DNA from: Goodfellowiella coeruleoviolacea
Lineage (GTDB): Bacteria; Actinomycetota; Actinomycetes; Mycobacteriales; Pseudonocardiaceae
Assembly (NCBI RefSeq): GCF_024171785.1
Contig: NZ_JAMTCK010000008.1
Location: 310,001-374,000, forward strand
Reading direction: 5' to 3'
DNA: 64,000 nucleotides
Made by a program: the position numbers and the translations under genes. The notes below the pieces were generated by a model. It was not told the DNA's origin. It saw nothing but the letters and a program-made list of their open reading frames with translations, and did not search any database. Positions 37,388 to 46,007 of this stretch are shown in pieces. Numbering within the stretch: position 1 is the stretch's first letter; each line of letters begins with the position of its first letter.

Positions 37388-37723
37388 TCACCCCTGCTGG
37401 GCCACGTACGCGTCCACAATGGACGTGAGCACGCCGGGAAAGCGGTTCTCCAGCTCGGCCTGGCGCAACGTGGTCAGCCTGCGGTTGGCCTCCTCGCGCT
37501 GGTGGATGACACCGGCCTCGCGCAGCACCTTGAAGTGGTGGCTCAGTGTGGACGGCGCGACCTCGACCGGGAACGTGCCACACGCCCGTTCCGGATCGGC
37601 CAGCAGCGTCCGCACGATGGTTATCCGGGTCGGGTCGGACAGCGCGTGCAGCACGTCCAACAGGTCGATCTCGGTGGCCGCTGGGTGCCGCAGCGGGCCG
37701 CGCCGTTTGCTGGAACGGGCCAT
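37388..37723 (-). CDS. ArsR-family transcriptional regulator
   Basis: A 111-residue winged-helix repressor. LLDVLHALSDPTRITIVRTLL is the classic ArsR opening, and VAPSTLSHHFKVLREAGVIHQREE holds the recognition helix. No ELCVCDL metal site is present, so the inducer is probably not a metal. The ATG has AAGGAGG 6 bases upstream. It is divergent from an oxidoreductase gene whose promoter lies in the shared 83-base gap, a common repressor-target pairing. Confidence 0.9.
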   Translation of the reverse strand: MARSSKRRGPLRHPAATEIDLLDVLHALSDPTRITIVRTLLADPERACGTFPVEVAPSTLSHHFKVLREAGVIHQREEANRRLTTLRQAELENRFPGVLTSIVDAYVAQQG

Positions 37724-37762
37724 CGGGTACCTCCTTGTTTGACGACCATCGTACAGATGTGC

Positions 37763-37778
37763 TTCTATTTTCGTAGAA
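37763..37778. promoter_or_regulatory. AT-rich dyad between ArsR gene and its divergent neighbour
   Basis: TTCTATTTTCGTAGAA has 5-base perfect outer arms and lies in an unusually AT-rich gap between the divergent ArsR and oxidoreductase genes. This is a likely binding region for the ArsR protein. Confidence 0.4.
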
Positions 37779-37806
37779 CGTCGAATATCGAACTGGGGAG
37801 ATGACG

Positions 37807-38790
37807 ATGCGCGCACTGCTGATGGACGCACCAGGTGGGGCCGAGCGGTCCGAGGTCCGCGAGGTGGCGGTGCCCCGGCCCGGCCCGGGTGAGGTGACGG
37901 TCGACGTCGCGTTCGCCGGCCTGAACTTCATGGACGTGATGGCCCGGCGGGGCGACGCCGGCTACGCACCGTCCTGGCCGTACGCCCCGGGCCTTGAGGT
38001 GGCTGGAACCGTCCGCGAGCTGGGTGCGGGCGTCACGGCGTTGGCCGTGGGACAGCGTGTCGCCGCGGTCACCCAGGGCGGGGGCATGGCCGAGGTGGCG
38101 GTGGCGCGAGCGGAACTCACCGTGCCCGTTCCGGACGGTGTCGAGCTGCGGTCGGCCGCCGCGGCTCCGCTGGGCGCCGCCACCGCCTTGCTGTTGCTGG
38201 ACGGTGTCGGCGGGTTCACGGCGGGGCAGAGCGTGCTGGTGCACTCCGCCGGCGGCGGGATCGGCGGAGCGATCGCGGAGCTGGTTCCCCTGCTCGGCGG
38301 CGGCCGGCTGCTGGGCACGGTGGGTCGGCCCAGCAAGGTGGCTGAAGCGGCCAGCCGTGGCTACCACGCGGTGTTCGCCCGGGGCGACGGCCTGGTCGAC
38401 GCCGTGCGCGAGGCGACCGACGGACGCGGCGTCGACCTGGTGCTGGATCCGCTGGGCACCGCCGCGTTGCAGGATGACCTCGCGGTCGTCGCACCGGGTG
38501 GACGGATCGTGCTCTTCGGCAACGCCGGCGGCACCAGCCCGGCACCGCTGCCCTCGGCCGGGCAGCTGATCGGCGGCAACATCACGATCGCCGGGTTCAG
38601 CCACCGCGGCCTCTCGGCGGCGGCACCGGCCAGGGTGTCCTCCGCACTGCGTCGCGTGCTGGACTTCCTCGCCGCCGGCGAGCTGAGGGTGCCCGTCACC
38701 GTGCTGTCCTCGCTCGCGGACATCCCCGGCGCGCACGACCTGCTGGCCGAGGGACGCGGGGTCGGCAAGTACGTGGCCCGGGTGAGCTGA
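37807..38790 (+). CDS. Zinc-independent NADPH:quinone oxidoreductase-like protein
   Basis: A 327-residue MDR protein: MRALLMDAPGG, then AGLNFMDVMARRG, then PGLEVAGTV (quinone reductase type, no zinc Cys cluster), then VLVHSAGGGIGGAIAELVPLLGGGRLLGTVG and VDLVLDPLG. ATG 37807 is preferred over ATG 37801 because GGGGAG directly touches the first ATG but is well spaced from the second. It is divergent from the ArsR gene that likely represses it. Its 3' end overlaps the convergent, defective ABC ATPase frame by 95 bases. Confidence 0.87.
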   Translation: MRALLMDAPGGAERSEVREVAVPRPGPGEVTVDVAFAGLNFMDVMARRGDAGYAPSWPYAPGLEVAGTVRELGAGVTALAVGQRVAAVTQGGGMAEVAVARAELTVPVPDGVELRSAAAAPLGAATALLLLDGVGGFTAGQSVLVHSAGGGIGGAIAELVPLLGGGRLLGTVGRPSKVAEAASRGYHAVFARGDGLVDAVREATDGRGVDLVLDPLGTAALQDDLAVVAPGGRIVLFGNAGGTSPAPLPSAGQLIGGNITIAGFSHRGLSAAAPARVSSALRRVLDFLAAGELRVPVTVLSSLADIPGAHDLLAEGRGVGKYVARVS

Positions 38791-39583
38791 ACCGGCGGTC
38801 CACGACCGCGGCGCCAGCCGTGCCGGACTGCCGGTCGGTGTGGCTGGACCGCACGATCTCGGCCACGCCGGGGATGGGGCCGCCGCCGTGGCGGGGGCCG
38901 ACCAGCAGCCGGTGCCCGGCCGCCAGCTCGTCGGCCGAGCCGGTCAGCTGGACCCGGGCGGTGTTCAGCACGATCACGTGGTCACAGGTGCGTTCCAGGT
39001 CGGCGAGCACGTGCGAGGACAGCAGCACGGTCGTGCCCGACTCGGCCACCCCGTCCATCAGCGTCCGCAGGAACTCGTGCCGCGCCATCGGGTCCAGGCT
39101 GGCCACGGGCTCGCCGAGGAGCAGCAGCCGGGGTTGCCTGGCCAGCGCCAGCGCCAGCGCCAGGGCGACCTGGGCGCGCTGCCCGCCGGACAGCTGGCTG
39201 ACCGGTCGGTCCGGGGGGATGCCCTGGTCGGCCAGGCGGGTGCGGGCCAGCGCGTCGTCCCAGCGGCGCGGGTTCAGCTTCGCGCCCATGATGACCAGTT
39301 CGGCCGCGGTGAACTCCGGGTAGAGCGGGGTGTCCTGGGCCACGAAGCCGATGTCGGTCAGCACCTCGGTGTTGTTGTGCGGTGGCCGCCCGAAGACCCG
39401 CACCTGGCCGGCGTCCGGCCGGAGCAGCCCGGCCGCCAGGTGCAGCAGGGTGGTCCTGCCCGCGCCGTTGGGGCCGACCAGGGCGGCGACCCGGTCCGCT
39501 GGCAGGCGCAGCGAGCAGTCCCGCAACGCCCAGGTGTTCCTGTACCGCTTGCCGAGCTGTTCGGCTTCCAGCGCGACTTCCAT
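38696..39583 (-). pseudogene. ABC transporter ATPase, degenerate and 3'-truncated
   Basis: A 295-codon frame with a good start (GAGGAGG before the ATG). Residues 1-235 resemble YtrB/YhcG-type ATPases, but the Walker A Lys is Arg (GPNGAGRTT) and the Walker B Asp is Gly (LLLLGEPVASLDP). A run of Ala-Leu after LSGGQRAQ looks expanded by a GCCAGC slippage. After VRSSHTDRQS the sequence stops resembling the family and runs 95 bases into the end of the opposite gene. The partner permease is absent. ATP hydrolysis is unlikely; probably a decaying gene. Confidence 0.65.
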
Positions 39584-39655
39584 GGGTTGTTCCTCCTCAC
39601 GGCCCGGAACGGGCCCCGAGGGGCGAGTGGGTGCGGTGGGGTGGGGGTGACCGGC

Positions 39656-39982
39656 TCAGCCGCCGTGCTCGGGCGGTGACGCGTCGGTGCTCAGGGTGGC
39701 GCGCACGGTCGTGTCGATCAGGGCGGTGATGTCCTCGGCGGCCAACCCGGCCTCCCTGGCCCGGCGCAGCCACGCCACCAGGTCGGCGCGCAGCTCGGCG
39801 TGGTGGGCGAGGGACTCACCGGCCAGCGTGCGGCGCACGAACGTGCCGATGCCAGGGCGGCCCTCCACCAGTCCCTCGATCTCCAGTTCCCGGTACGCCT
39901 TGAGCACCGTGTTCGGGTTGGTGAGTGGTGGTTCGGCCCGGTCAGGCCGCAGGACAGCGCCGTGCTGAGCCGTGCGCGGCCG
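39656..39982 (-). pseudogene. GntR-family regulator, 5'-truncated
   Basis: The frame contains TNPNTVLKAYRELEIEGLVEGRPGIGTFV, the second half of a YtrA-type GntR winged helix, followed by the short helical tail. The first 35-40 residues of the HTH are missing. The open frame instead continues back, without a start, to the stop codon of the upstream oxidoreductase (39983). A GTG at 39907 could start a fragment. The order GntR-ABC ATPase matches YtrA-YtrB operons, so both are remnants of one unit. Confidence 0.7.
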
Positions 39983-40888
39983 TCAGTCGACGTCCAGCAC
40001 GACCTTGCCGTTGACCTCGCGGTTGACCAGGGCGTTCGCCGCCTCGTCGTAGCGCTGCCACGGGCCGCGCCAGCCGACGTGCACGGCCAGGGCGCCGGTG
40101 GCGACGAGATCGAGCAGGTAGGCCATGTCCGCGCCGAGGCCGGGACCCATGTAGAACGAGGTCAGCGACTTGGCCGGCCCCACCGTGGTGTACGCGGGGA
40201 AGGCCGCCGGCCCACCCGAGGTGTAGCCGATGCTCTGGATCACCCCGCCGGGCGCGAGCGCCCGCCACGCGCGCACCAACTGGTCGCCGCCGACGTTCTC
40301 CACCACCACGTCGACCGATTCCGGCGCCAGGTCGTCCAGGTTGGCGATGACCTGGTGCGCGCCCAGTTCGGCCAGGCCGTCGGTGCGCCGGGCCGAGGCG
40401 ATCACGTGCGCGCCGGCCCGCGCCGCCAGCTGCACCGCGATCCGGCCCACCCCACCGGACGCGCCCGTCACCAGCACCCGGCGCGCCAGCAGGGTTCCGG
40501 AGCGGCGCAGCGCGCGCAGCGCCGTCACACCGGCCACGGGCAGGGTGGCCGCGACCGGCAGGTCGACCCCGTCGGGAACGACGGCGACCTCGGCCACCGG
40601 CACCGCCCGCCGCTGCGCCCACGCACCGCTGGTGCCGAAGGTGAGCACCCGGTCGCCGACGGCGAGACCGGAGCCGTTCCCGGCGGTCCTGGCCACCACG
40701 CCGGCCGCGTCCCAGCCGTGCACGACGCCCGGCGCGGTGGTACCGGTCCGCGCGAGCAGCAGCTCGCCGTGGTTGAGCGAGACGTGTTCGACCTCGACGA
40801 GGACCTGGTCGGGGGTGGGTGCGGGGTCCGCGACCTCGGTGAGGGCGAGGCAGGACGGGGCATCCGGGGTGACCACGAGCGCACGCAC
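39983..40888 (-). CDS. Quinone oxidoreductase-like MDR protein (copy 2)
   Basis: A 301-residue paralogue of the protein encoded at 36372-37277, same length, with the same order of motifs (VHGWDAAGVV, VLVTGASGGVGRIAVQLAARAGA, GGVIQSIGYTSGGP, the end RYDEAANALVNREV). The GTG start has GGGGAGG 5 bases upstream. No zinc site. The two copies bracket an ArsR/oxidoreductase pair and the remains of a GntR/ABC unit. The upstream sequence of the two copies is also alike, so the duplication included the leader. Confidence 0.85.
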   Translation of the reverse strand: MRALVVTPDAPSCLALTEVADPAPTPDQVLVEVEHVSLNHGELLLARTGTTAPGVVHGWDAAGVVARTAGNGSGLAVGDRVLTFGTSGAWAQRRAVPVAEVAVVPDGVDLPVAATLPVAGVTALRALRRSGTLLARRVLVTGASGGVGRIAVQLAARAGAHVIASARRTDGLAELGAHQVIANLDDLAPESVDVVVENVGGDQLVRAWRALAPGGVIQSIGYTSGGPAAFPAYTTVGPAKSLTSFYMGPGLGADMAYLLDLVATGALAVHVGWRGPWQRYDEAANALVNREVNGKVVLDVD

Positions 40889-41124
40889 AGGAACCTCCCC
40901 TATGACGGCTACCACCAATTCGGGCAACACCGGGCGCACGGGGAGCTGTTCCGGCTGGGGCGGGATGCGTTAACCCGGCCGGGTGAGGGGCGTGGCCAGT
41001 GCCCGGCCGCGACCGGGGTGCTGCGGAGGAAATGACGGCGGTGGCGGTGGATCGTCGAGGCGTGCCAGCCCGGCCCAGGTGGTATAAACCGCCCGATTAC
41101 CTCTGGTCGAGGCGATGGGGAAAC

Positions 41125-41328
41125 ATGATTCCTGGAGTCAGGTACAGCGAGGCGCCCCGGTGCGGTGTCTGCGGGCACCGGGCGCTGCTCACCCGGGAGG
41201 CCGCCCACGCGCTGGTGCTGGAGTCGTTCGGCCGGCTGGAGCTGTTCACCTGCCCCTACGCCGACAACGGCTGGCACGTCTGGGCGCCCCACCTGGAAAG
41301 CCGTCGCGTGCCAGAACCGGGCCGCTGA
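41125..41328 (+). CDS. Small Cys-rich (zinc-binding-like) protein
   Basis: A 67-residue protein from the ATG at 41125, with CGVCGHRALLTREAAHALVLE and LELFTCPYADNGWHVWAP. The CxxC, a later Cys and His could bind one zinc. Similar short proteins are frequent in actinobacteria and unassigned. A longer form from ATG 41032 (with GGAGG close before it) is possible. I prefer the shorter one because a TATAAA box at about 41082 would start transcription inside the longer form. Confidence 0.55.
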   Translation: MIPGVRYSEAPRCGVCGHRALLTREAAHALVLESFGRLELFTCPYADNGWHVWAPHLESRRVPEPGR

Positions 41329-41548
41329 CCGAGCCCGCCCGTGGTCGGCGCCACCGCTGCTCGGGCCAGCAGGGCGGGTGCGGGGCGTGGTTGTCGCGGC
41401 GGCCGTCGCACGTGCTCAGCACGTCCGTAGCGGAGTCGCGCGCAGGTCTCGCCCCGGCGTTGCCAGGTGGCCCCCTCGGTTGTCCAGCGCCACGACCGTG
41501 CTGAGGCGGCAGGGGGCCGGGGAGCCTTGCCGGCCGGGGTCGCCGCGG

Positions 41549-42052
41549 TCAGTCGGTGAAGTCGCCGGCGGTGCGGCGGACCTTGGCCAGCAGCTGGGTG
41601 AGGTGGTCGGTTTCCCGCTCGGTCAGGCCGCACAGGCCGAAGTCCACGTCGGTGACGGCCTTGGTGGCCTCGGCCTTGCGCTCCCGGCCCGCGTCGGTGA
41701 TCTCCACGAGCGTGGTGCGCCGGTCGGTGGGGTGGGGGTTGCGGCGGACCAGGCCGTCGCTCTCCAGCCGGTCGACGATGTTGGTGATGCTGGTCGGGTG
41801 CAGTTGCAGCCGCTCACCCATCACCCGCATGGGCAGGCTGCCGCGCTTGGAGAAGTCGAGCAGCACCAGGGCCTCGTAGCGGGCGAAGGTGAGCCCGTGC
41901 GGGCGCAGCGCCGCGTCCACGGCGGACTGCAGGATCTGCTGCACGCGCATGATGCTGGTGACCGCCGCCATCGCGGTTGCCGGCCCGATGCGCTCCTGCC
42001 ACGTTTCCGCCGCGCGGGCGATCGGGTCGAAGGAAAGCGGGTGGCGGCTCAT
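41549..42052 (-). CDS. MarR-family transcriptional regulator
   Basis: A 167-residue protein with a MarR winged helix: RPHGLTFARYEALVLLDFSKRGSLPMRVMGERLQLHPTSITNIVDRLESDGLVRRNPHPTDRRTTLVEITDAG includes the recognition helix and the wing (DRR). The ATG is at 42052. It is divergent from the thiamine-binding-type gene at 42210 with 157 bases between. The ligand is unknown. Confidence 0.9.
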   Translation of the reverse strand: MSRHPLSFDPIARAAETWQERIGPATAMAAVTSIMRVQQILQSAVDAALRPHGLTFARYEALVLLDFSKRGSLPMRVMGERLQLHPTSITNIVDRLESDGLVRRNPHPTDRRTTLVEITDAGRERKAEATKAVTDVDFGLCGLTERETDHLTQLLAKVRRTAGDFTD

Positions 42053-42209
42053 GGCAACCGAAGTTACCGGACGGTGTGCGCGCCCCGGCCCGCGCCCGTG
42101 GGCGACCGGGTGGGCCCGCGCCCGCGTCTGACTTGGGGTGTTGTGCGGCACGCACGGGACGCGAGGTCTGACCGGTCGTGGGCAGAATGAGCCGGACAGG
42201 AGGTGCGTC

Positions 42210-42518
42210 ATGATCGTCGCGTTCAGTGTCAGCCCCACCCCCGGTGACGAGACCGGAGGCGTGAGCGAGGCCGTGGCCAGGGCCGTCAAGGTGGTGCGGG
42301 AGTCGGGGCTGCCCAACTCCACCAACGCCATGTTCACCAACATCGAGGGCACCTGGGACGAGTGCATGGACGTGGTGAAGCGGGCGGTGGCGGCGGCCGG
42401 TGAGGGTTCTGCCCGGGTGGGGCTGGTGCTCAAGGCCGACATCCGGCCGGGCTACGACAGCGGGCAGCTGGACGCGAAGGTGGAACGCGTCGAGCAGCAC
42501 CTGACCGGTGCGGAGTAG
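42210..42518 (+). CDS. Thiamine-binding (MTH1187/YkoF-like) protein
   Basis: A 102-residue protein beginning MIVAFSVSPTPGDETGGVSEAVARAVKVVRESGLPNSTNAMFTNIEGTW, the pattern of the MTH1187 family of small ferredoxin-like-fold proteins, some of which bind thiamine. AGGAGG lies 6 bases before the ATG. It probably acts in the cytoplasm as a binder of thiamine or a related molecule. It lies between a MarR gene and the Icm-type mutase gene but has no clear operon link to either. Confidence 0.78.
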   Translation: MIVAFSVSPTPGDETGGVSEAVARAVKVVRESGLPNSTNAMFTNIEGTWDECMDVVKRAVAAAGEGSARVGLVLKADIRPGYDSGQLDAKVERVEQHLTGAE

Positions 42519-42593
42519 CCGACCCTGACCGGTGCCCCGGTCGGCGGCCGGATGGCTCGCTGGCCGGGGCCGGGGCGGGATAAGCGCAGGTTG

Positions 42594-42640
42594 TTGTGGC
42601 TGGCGCCACACTGCGCGACAATAGTTGGGCGTCCTACTAT
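42594..42640 (+). promoter_or_regulatory. Putative promoter region of the mutase gene
   Basis: TTGTGG (42594-42599) and GACAAT (42617-42622) are 17 bases apart. A second -10-like TACTAT lies at 42635-42640. ATAGT and ACTAT form an inverted repeat around ten bases (42621-42640), and GACAA/TTGTC repeats extend it, which suggests a regulator site. The ATG follows at 42675. Confidence 0.35.
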
Positions 42641-42674
42641 CGGTTGTCCGACCACAACATCGGAGGCCGTCACC

Positions 42675-44408
42675 ATGTCTGGACAGGGGTACGACAACAG
42701 GTACGCCGACATCGAGGCGGGCCGGCAGCGCTGGGTGCACCGTTACCACGAGGCACAGGCGCGGGGCCAGGTGCGCGATGCCGACTTCAGCACTCTCTCC
42801 GGGGTTGCGGTGGACCCGGTCTACGGGCCCCGGCCGGGGGAGCACGTCGAGAACTTCGAACGCATCGGCTGGCCGGGGGAGTACCCGTTCACCCGGGGCC
42901 TGTACCCGACCGGCTACCGAGGGCGGGCCTGGACGATCCGGCAGTTCGCCGGGTTCGGCAACGCCGAGCAGACCAACGAGCGCTACAAGATGATCCTGGC
43001 CAGGGGCGGCGGCGGGCTCTCGGTCGCCTTCGACATGCCCACCCTGATGGGCCGCGACTCCGACGACCCGCGCTCACTGGGCGAGGTCGGCCACTGCGGG
43101 GTGGCCATCGACTCGGCCGCCGACATGGACGTGCTGTTCCGGGACATCCCGCTGGAGCAGGTGACCACGTCCATGACGATCTCCGGCCCGGCCGTGCCGG
43201 TGTTCTGCATGTACCTGGTGGCGGCCGAACGGCAGGGCGCCGACATCGGCCGGCTCAACGGCACCCTGCAGACCGACATCTTCAAGGAGTACATCGCGCA
43301 GAAGGAGTGGCTGTTCGCACCCGAGCCGCACCTGCGGCTGATCGGCGACTTAATGGAGTACTGCGCCGCGAACATCCCCGCCTACAAGCCGCTGTCGGTG
43401 TCCGGCTACCACATCAGGGAGGCGGGCGCGACCGCCGCGCAGGAGCTGGCCTTCACCCTGGCCGACGGCTTCGGCTACGTCGAACTCGGCCTGTCCCGGG
43501 GCCTGGACATCGAGCGGTTCGCCCCCGGCCTGAGCTTCTTCTTCGACGCGCACATCGACTTCTTCGAGGAGATCGCCAAGTTCCGGGCGGCCCGCCGCAT
43601 CTGGGCCCGCTGGATGCGCGACGTGTACGGCGCGCGCACCGACAAGGCCCAGTGGCTGCGCTTCCACACCCAGACCGCGGGCGTGTCGCTGACCGCGCAG
43701 CAGCCGGACAACAACATCGTGCGCACCGCCGTCGAGGCACTGGCCGCCGTGCTGGGCGGCACCAACTCGCTGCACACCAACGCACTGGACGAGGTGCTGG
43801 CCCTGCCCAGCGAGCGCGCCGCGCAGATCGCGCTGCGCACCCAGCAGGTGATCATGGAGGAGACCGGGGTCGGCAACGTGGCCGACCCGCTGGGCGGCTC
43901 CTGGTACGTGGAGGCGCTGACCGACCGGATCGAGGCCGACGCCGAGGCGATCTTCGACCGGATCAAGGACATGGCCAGGCTGGCCGTGCCCAACGGGCAG
44001 CACCCGATCGGCGAGATGACCTCGGGCATCCTGCGCGGCATCGAGGACGGCTGGTTCACCGGCGAGATCGCCGACTCCGCGTTCGCCCACCAGCAGGCGC
44101 TGGAAAAGGGCGACAAGAAGATGGTCGGGGTGAACTGCCACACCGACTCGCTCTCCGACGACCTGGAGATCCTGCGGATCAGCCACGAGGTGGAGCGCGA
44201 GCAGAACCGGGTGCTCGGGGCCCGCCGCGCCGGCCGCGACCAGGCCGAGGTGGACCGGGCACTGGCCGACATGGTCGAGGTGGCCAGGGGCGAGGGCAAC
44301 CTGATCGAGCCGATGCTGGCCGCGGTGCGCGCCGAGGCCACGCTCGGTGAGATCTGCGGTGTGCTGCGTCAGGAGTGGGGCGGCTACACCGAGCCGGCCC
44401 GGTTCTGA
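42675..44408 (+). CDS. icmA: Acyl-CoA mutase large subunit, isobutyryl-CoA mutase type
   Basis: A 577-residue TIM-barrel subunit of an adenosylcobalamin mutase without the C-terminal B12-binding domain (no DxHxxG). The substrate-selecting positions known from the family (Tyr89/Arg207 in methylmalonyl-CoA mutase, Phe/Gln in isobutyryl-CoA mutase, Ile/Gln in 2-hydroxyisobutyryl-CoA mutase) read Phe in RQFAGF and Gln in KEYIAQK. This is the IcmA pattern; Ala in SVAFDMP also agrees. It would interconvert isobutyryl- and n-butyryl-CoA with a small IcmB subunit, which is not in this window. GGAGG lies 8 bases before the ATG. MeaB at 20822 is a likely chaperone. Confidence 0.85.
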   Translation: MSGQGYDNRYADIEAGRQRWVHRYHEAQARGQVRDADFSTLSGVAVDPVYGPRPGEHVENFERIGWPGEYPFTRGLYPTGYRGRAWTIRQFAGFGNAEQTNERYKMILARGGGGLSVAFDMPTLMGRDSDDPRSLGEVGHCGVAIDSAADMDVLFRDIPLEQVTTSMTISGPAVPVFCMYLVAAERQGADIGRLNGTLQTDIFKEYIAQKEWLFAPEPHLRLIGDLMEYCAANIPAYKPLSVSGYHIREAGATAAQELAFTLADGFGYVELGLSRGLDIERFAPGLSFFFDAHIDFFEEIAKFRAARRIWARWMRDVYGARTDKAQWLRFHTQTAGVSLTAQQPDNNIVRTAVEALAAVLGGTNSLHTNALDEVLALPSERAAQIALRTQQVIMEETGVGNVADPLGGSWYVEALTDRIEADAEAIFDRIKDMARLAVPNGQHPIGEMTSGILRGIEDGWFTGEIADSAFAHQQALEKGDKKMVGVNCHTDSLSDDLEILRISHEVEREQNRVLGARRAGRDQAEVDRALADMVEVARGEGNLIEPMLAAVRAEATLGEICGVLRQEWGGYTEPARF

Positions 44409-44601
44409 GCCGGGCCGTCAACGCGCGGCAACCAGGTCCTGACCAGCCGCGACCCACCGGTTCGGCCGGTCGTGCCGGTGCCGGTTCGGCCGGCCCAGCC
44501 GGGGTTGGGGCGAGCGGAGCGGTTGATCCGCGCCACCTTTCGGACAGGCCGGTGCCCGGGGCTGCGGCACCCGGGCACCGAGCCGTGCCAGGATGGAAGA
44601 C

Positions 44602-45576
44602 GTGACAAGGCCAGACCCACGCCAGTCCGCAGCGCTGTCAGCCGCCCTCTCCGGGGCGGTTGACCTGTCCGCGCTCAAGGCCAGGGCGGACGCGGCGCAG
44701 CAGCAGTCCCGACGTCCCGCCGCGAGCGCCCCCGGTGCCGCCGGCGCGACCGGCGGCCAGAGTTCCTGGATCATCGACGTCACCGAGGCCACCTTCCAGG
44801 CCGACGTGGTGGAGCGCTCGCTCCAGGTGCCGGTCGTGGTCGACCTGTGGGCCGACTGGTGCGGCCCGTGCAAGCAGCTGTCCCCGGTGCTGGAACGCGC
44901 CGCCCAGGCCGGCGGTGGCGCCTGGGTGCTCGCCAAGGTGGACGTGGACGCCAACCCGCGCATCGCCCAGCTGTTCGGGGTGCAGTCGATCCCGACCGTG
45001 GTCGCCATCGCGGGCGGGCAGCCGATCGACGCGTTCTCGGGCGCGCTGCCGGAGCCGGAGATCAAGCAGTGGATCGCGCGGCTGCTGGACGCGCTGCGCG
45101 ACCGGCTGCCCGGCATCCGCGCCGCCGAGCAGAACGCGCAGGGCACCGAGCCCGAGCCGGAGCCCGAGGACCCGAGGTTCGTCGCGGCCGAGGAAGCGCT
45201 CGAACGCGGTGACTACGCCGCCGCCGAAGCCGCCTACCAGCAGATCCTGGACGCCGAGCCAGGCAACGAGCTGGCCAGGAACGCGCTGGCCCAGGCCCGG
45301 TTCCTGGCCAGGGCCGAGGCGGCCAAGCCTGAGGACATCGAACGGGCCAACGCCGCGCCCGACGACGTGGACGCGCAGTTGGCCGCCGCCGACGCCGAGC
45401 TGGCCGGCCAGCTGGTCGACGCCGCGTTCAACCGGCTGATCGACACGATCCGCCGCACCAGCGGCAGCGACCGGGACCGGGTGCGCGAACACCTGGTGGG
45501 GCTGTTCGAGCTGTTCCCGCCGGACGACCCCGAGGTCGCCAAGGCCCGCCGCAACCTGGCCAGCGCCCTGTTCTGA
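44602..45576 (+). CDS. Thioredoxin-TPR co-chaperone-like protein (YbbN/CnoX type)
   Basis: A 324-residue protein. A basic, Ala-rich N-terminus (about 1-50) leads to a thioredoxin fold with WADWCGPC (Cys87 and Cys90, both redox Cys kept) and SIPTVVAI. The C-terminal half has TPR-like helices ([35 protein letters not shown]) and a final helical domain ([30 protein letters not shown]). This layout matches the actinobacterial YbbN/CnoX relatives that hold unfolded or oxidised proteins. GTG 44602 is preferred, with CAGGAT eight bases before it (leaderless); ATG 44593 is also in frame. Confidence 0.88.
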   Translation: MTRPDPRQSAALSAALSGAVDLSALKARADAAQQQSRRPAASAPGAAGATGGQSSWIIDVTEATFQADVVERSLQVPVVVDLWADWCGPCKQLSPVLERAAQAGGGAWVLAKVDVDANPRIAQLFGVQSIPTVVAIAGGQPIDAFSGALPEPEIKQWIARLLDALRDRLPGIRAAEQNAQGTEPEPEPEDPRFVAAEEALERGDYAAAEAAYQQILDAEPGNELARNALAQARFLARAEAAKPEDIERANAAPDDVDAQLAAADAELAGQLVDAAFNRLIDTIRRTSGSDRDRVREHLVGLFELFPPDDPEVAKARRNLASALF

Positions 45577-45582
45577 CCAGAG

Positions 45583-45633
45583 GCGGCGAACCACTCGCCG
45601 CTGGTCCCCTGCCGCCACCTCGGCTGGTGGCGG
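45583..45633 (+). terminator. Two consecutive hairpins after the thioredoxin gene
   Basis: Hairpin 1 has arms 45583-45589 and 45595-45601; hairpin 2 has arms 45612-45619 and 45626-45633. Both are perfect, with loops of 5-6 bases, starting 6 bases after the stop codon. A tandem terminator is the simplest reading. Confidence 0.6.
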
Positions 45634-45890
45634 TCACCCAGTTGACGGCGGTGCCGGGGCGGCCGTGGACGCGCGTGGCGTCCCGGCCCCGGCGCCGCCA
45701 GGGCAGCAGGTCCTGCCCGGCCCGTTCTCCTCGCGCACCGCAAGTGCCCCGCCCGTACCAGGGTCGCGGGCCGCCCTGCGCCGTCATCTCCTGCGCCGTT
45801 ATCGCCGGCAGTGCGCCGCACCGCGCGCTCGGACGGCCCGGCACGGATCTCCACCCCGCTGACGCGGCTCGAACCGCACACCGATCAGAT
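45634..45890. other. Intergenic stretch without a supported gene
   Basis: About 260 bases between the terminator hairpins and the next promoter. A minus-strand frame reading GRDATRVHGRPGTAVNWVT looks protein-like but has no start with a ribosome site and no recognised family. I leave it unannotated. Confidence 0.4.
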
Positions 45891-45927
45891 ACTTCACGCC
45901 GTGCACTTCACGCCGTATAGTTACGGC
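45891..45927 (+). promoter_or_regulatory. Promoter with palindromic operator and 12-bp direct repeats
   Basis: ACTTCACGCCGT occurs at 45891-45902 and again at 45905-45916. The second copy runs into GCCGTATAGTTACGGC (45912-45927), with perfect 6-base arms around TAGT. TATAGT (45916-45921) is a near-consensus -10 and sits inside the palindrome. A repressor here would block transcription of the oxidoreductase gene at 46008. Confidence 0.55.
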
Positions 45928-46007
45928 ACTCCGTGAAGAGGGGCGTGCTGCCACGGCCGCCCCACAGGCCACGGCGGATGTTGTTCTCCCAGATCAAAGG
46001 TGAAGTC

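Noticed and set aside
37801-37806. ATG at 37801 as start of the oxidoreductase gene
   Set aside because: GGGGAG directly abuts this ATG, too close to work. The ATG six bases later has normal spacing and matches the family start MRALL.
42675-44408. Ethylmalonyl-CoA or methylmalonyl-CoA mutase identity for the mutase subunit
   Set aside because: The selectivity residues are Phe and Gln, and the chain lacks the C-terminal B12 domain found in those single-chain enzymes. The isobutyryl-CoA type fits better.
45428-45844. Minus-strand frame with protein-like text (GRDATRVHGRPGTAVNWVT)
   Set aside because: No start with a ribosome site, no family match, overlaps the thioredoxin gene's 3' end and the terminator hairpins. 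Possibly an old gene fragment, but unsupported.
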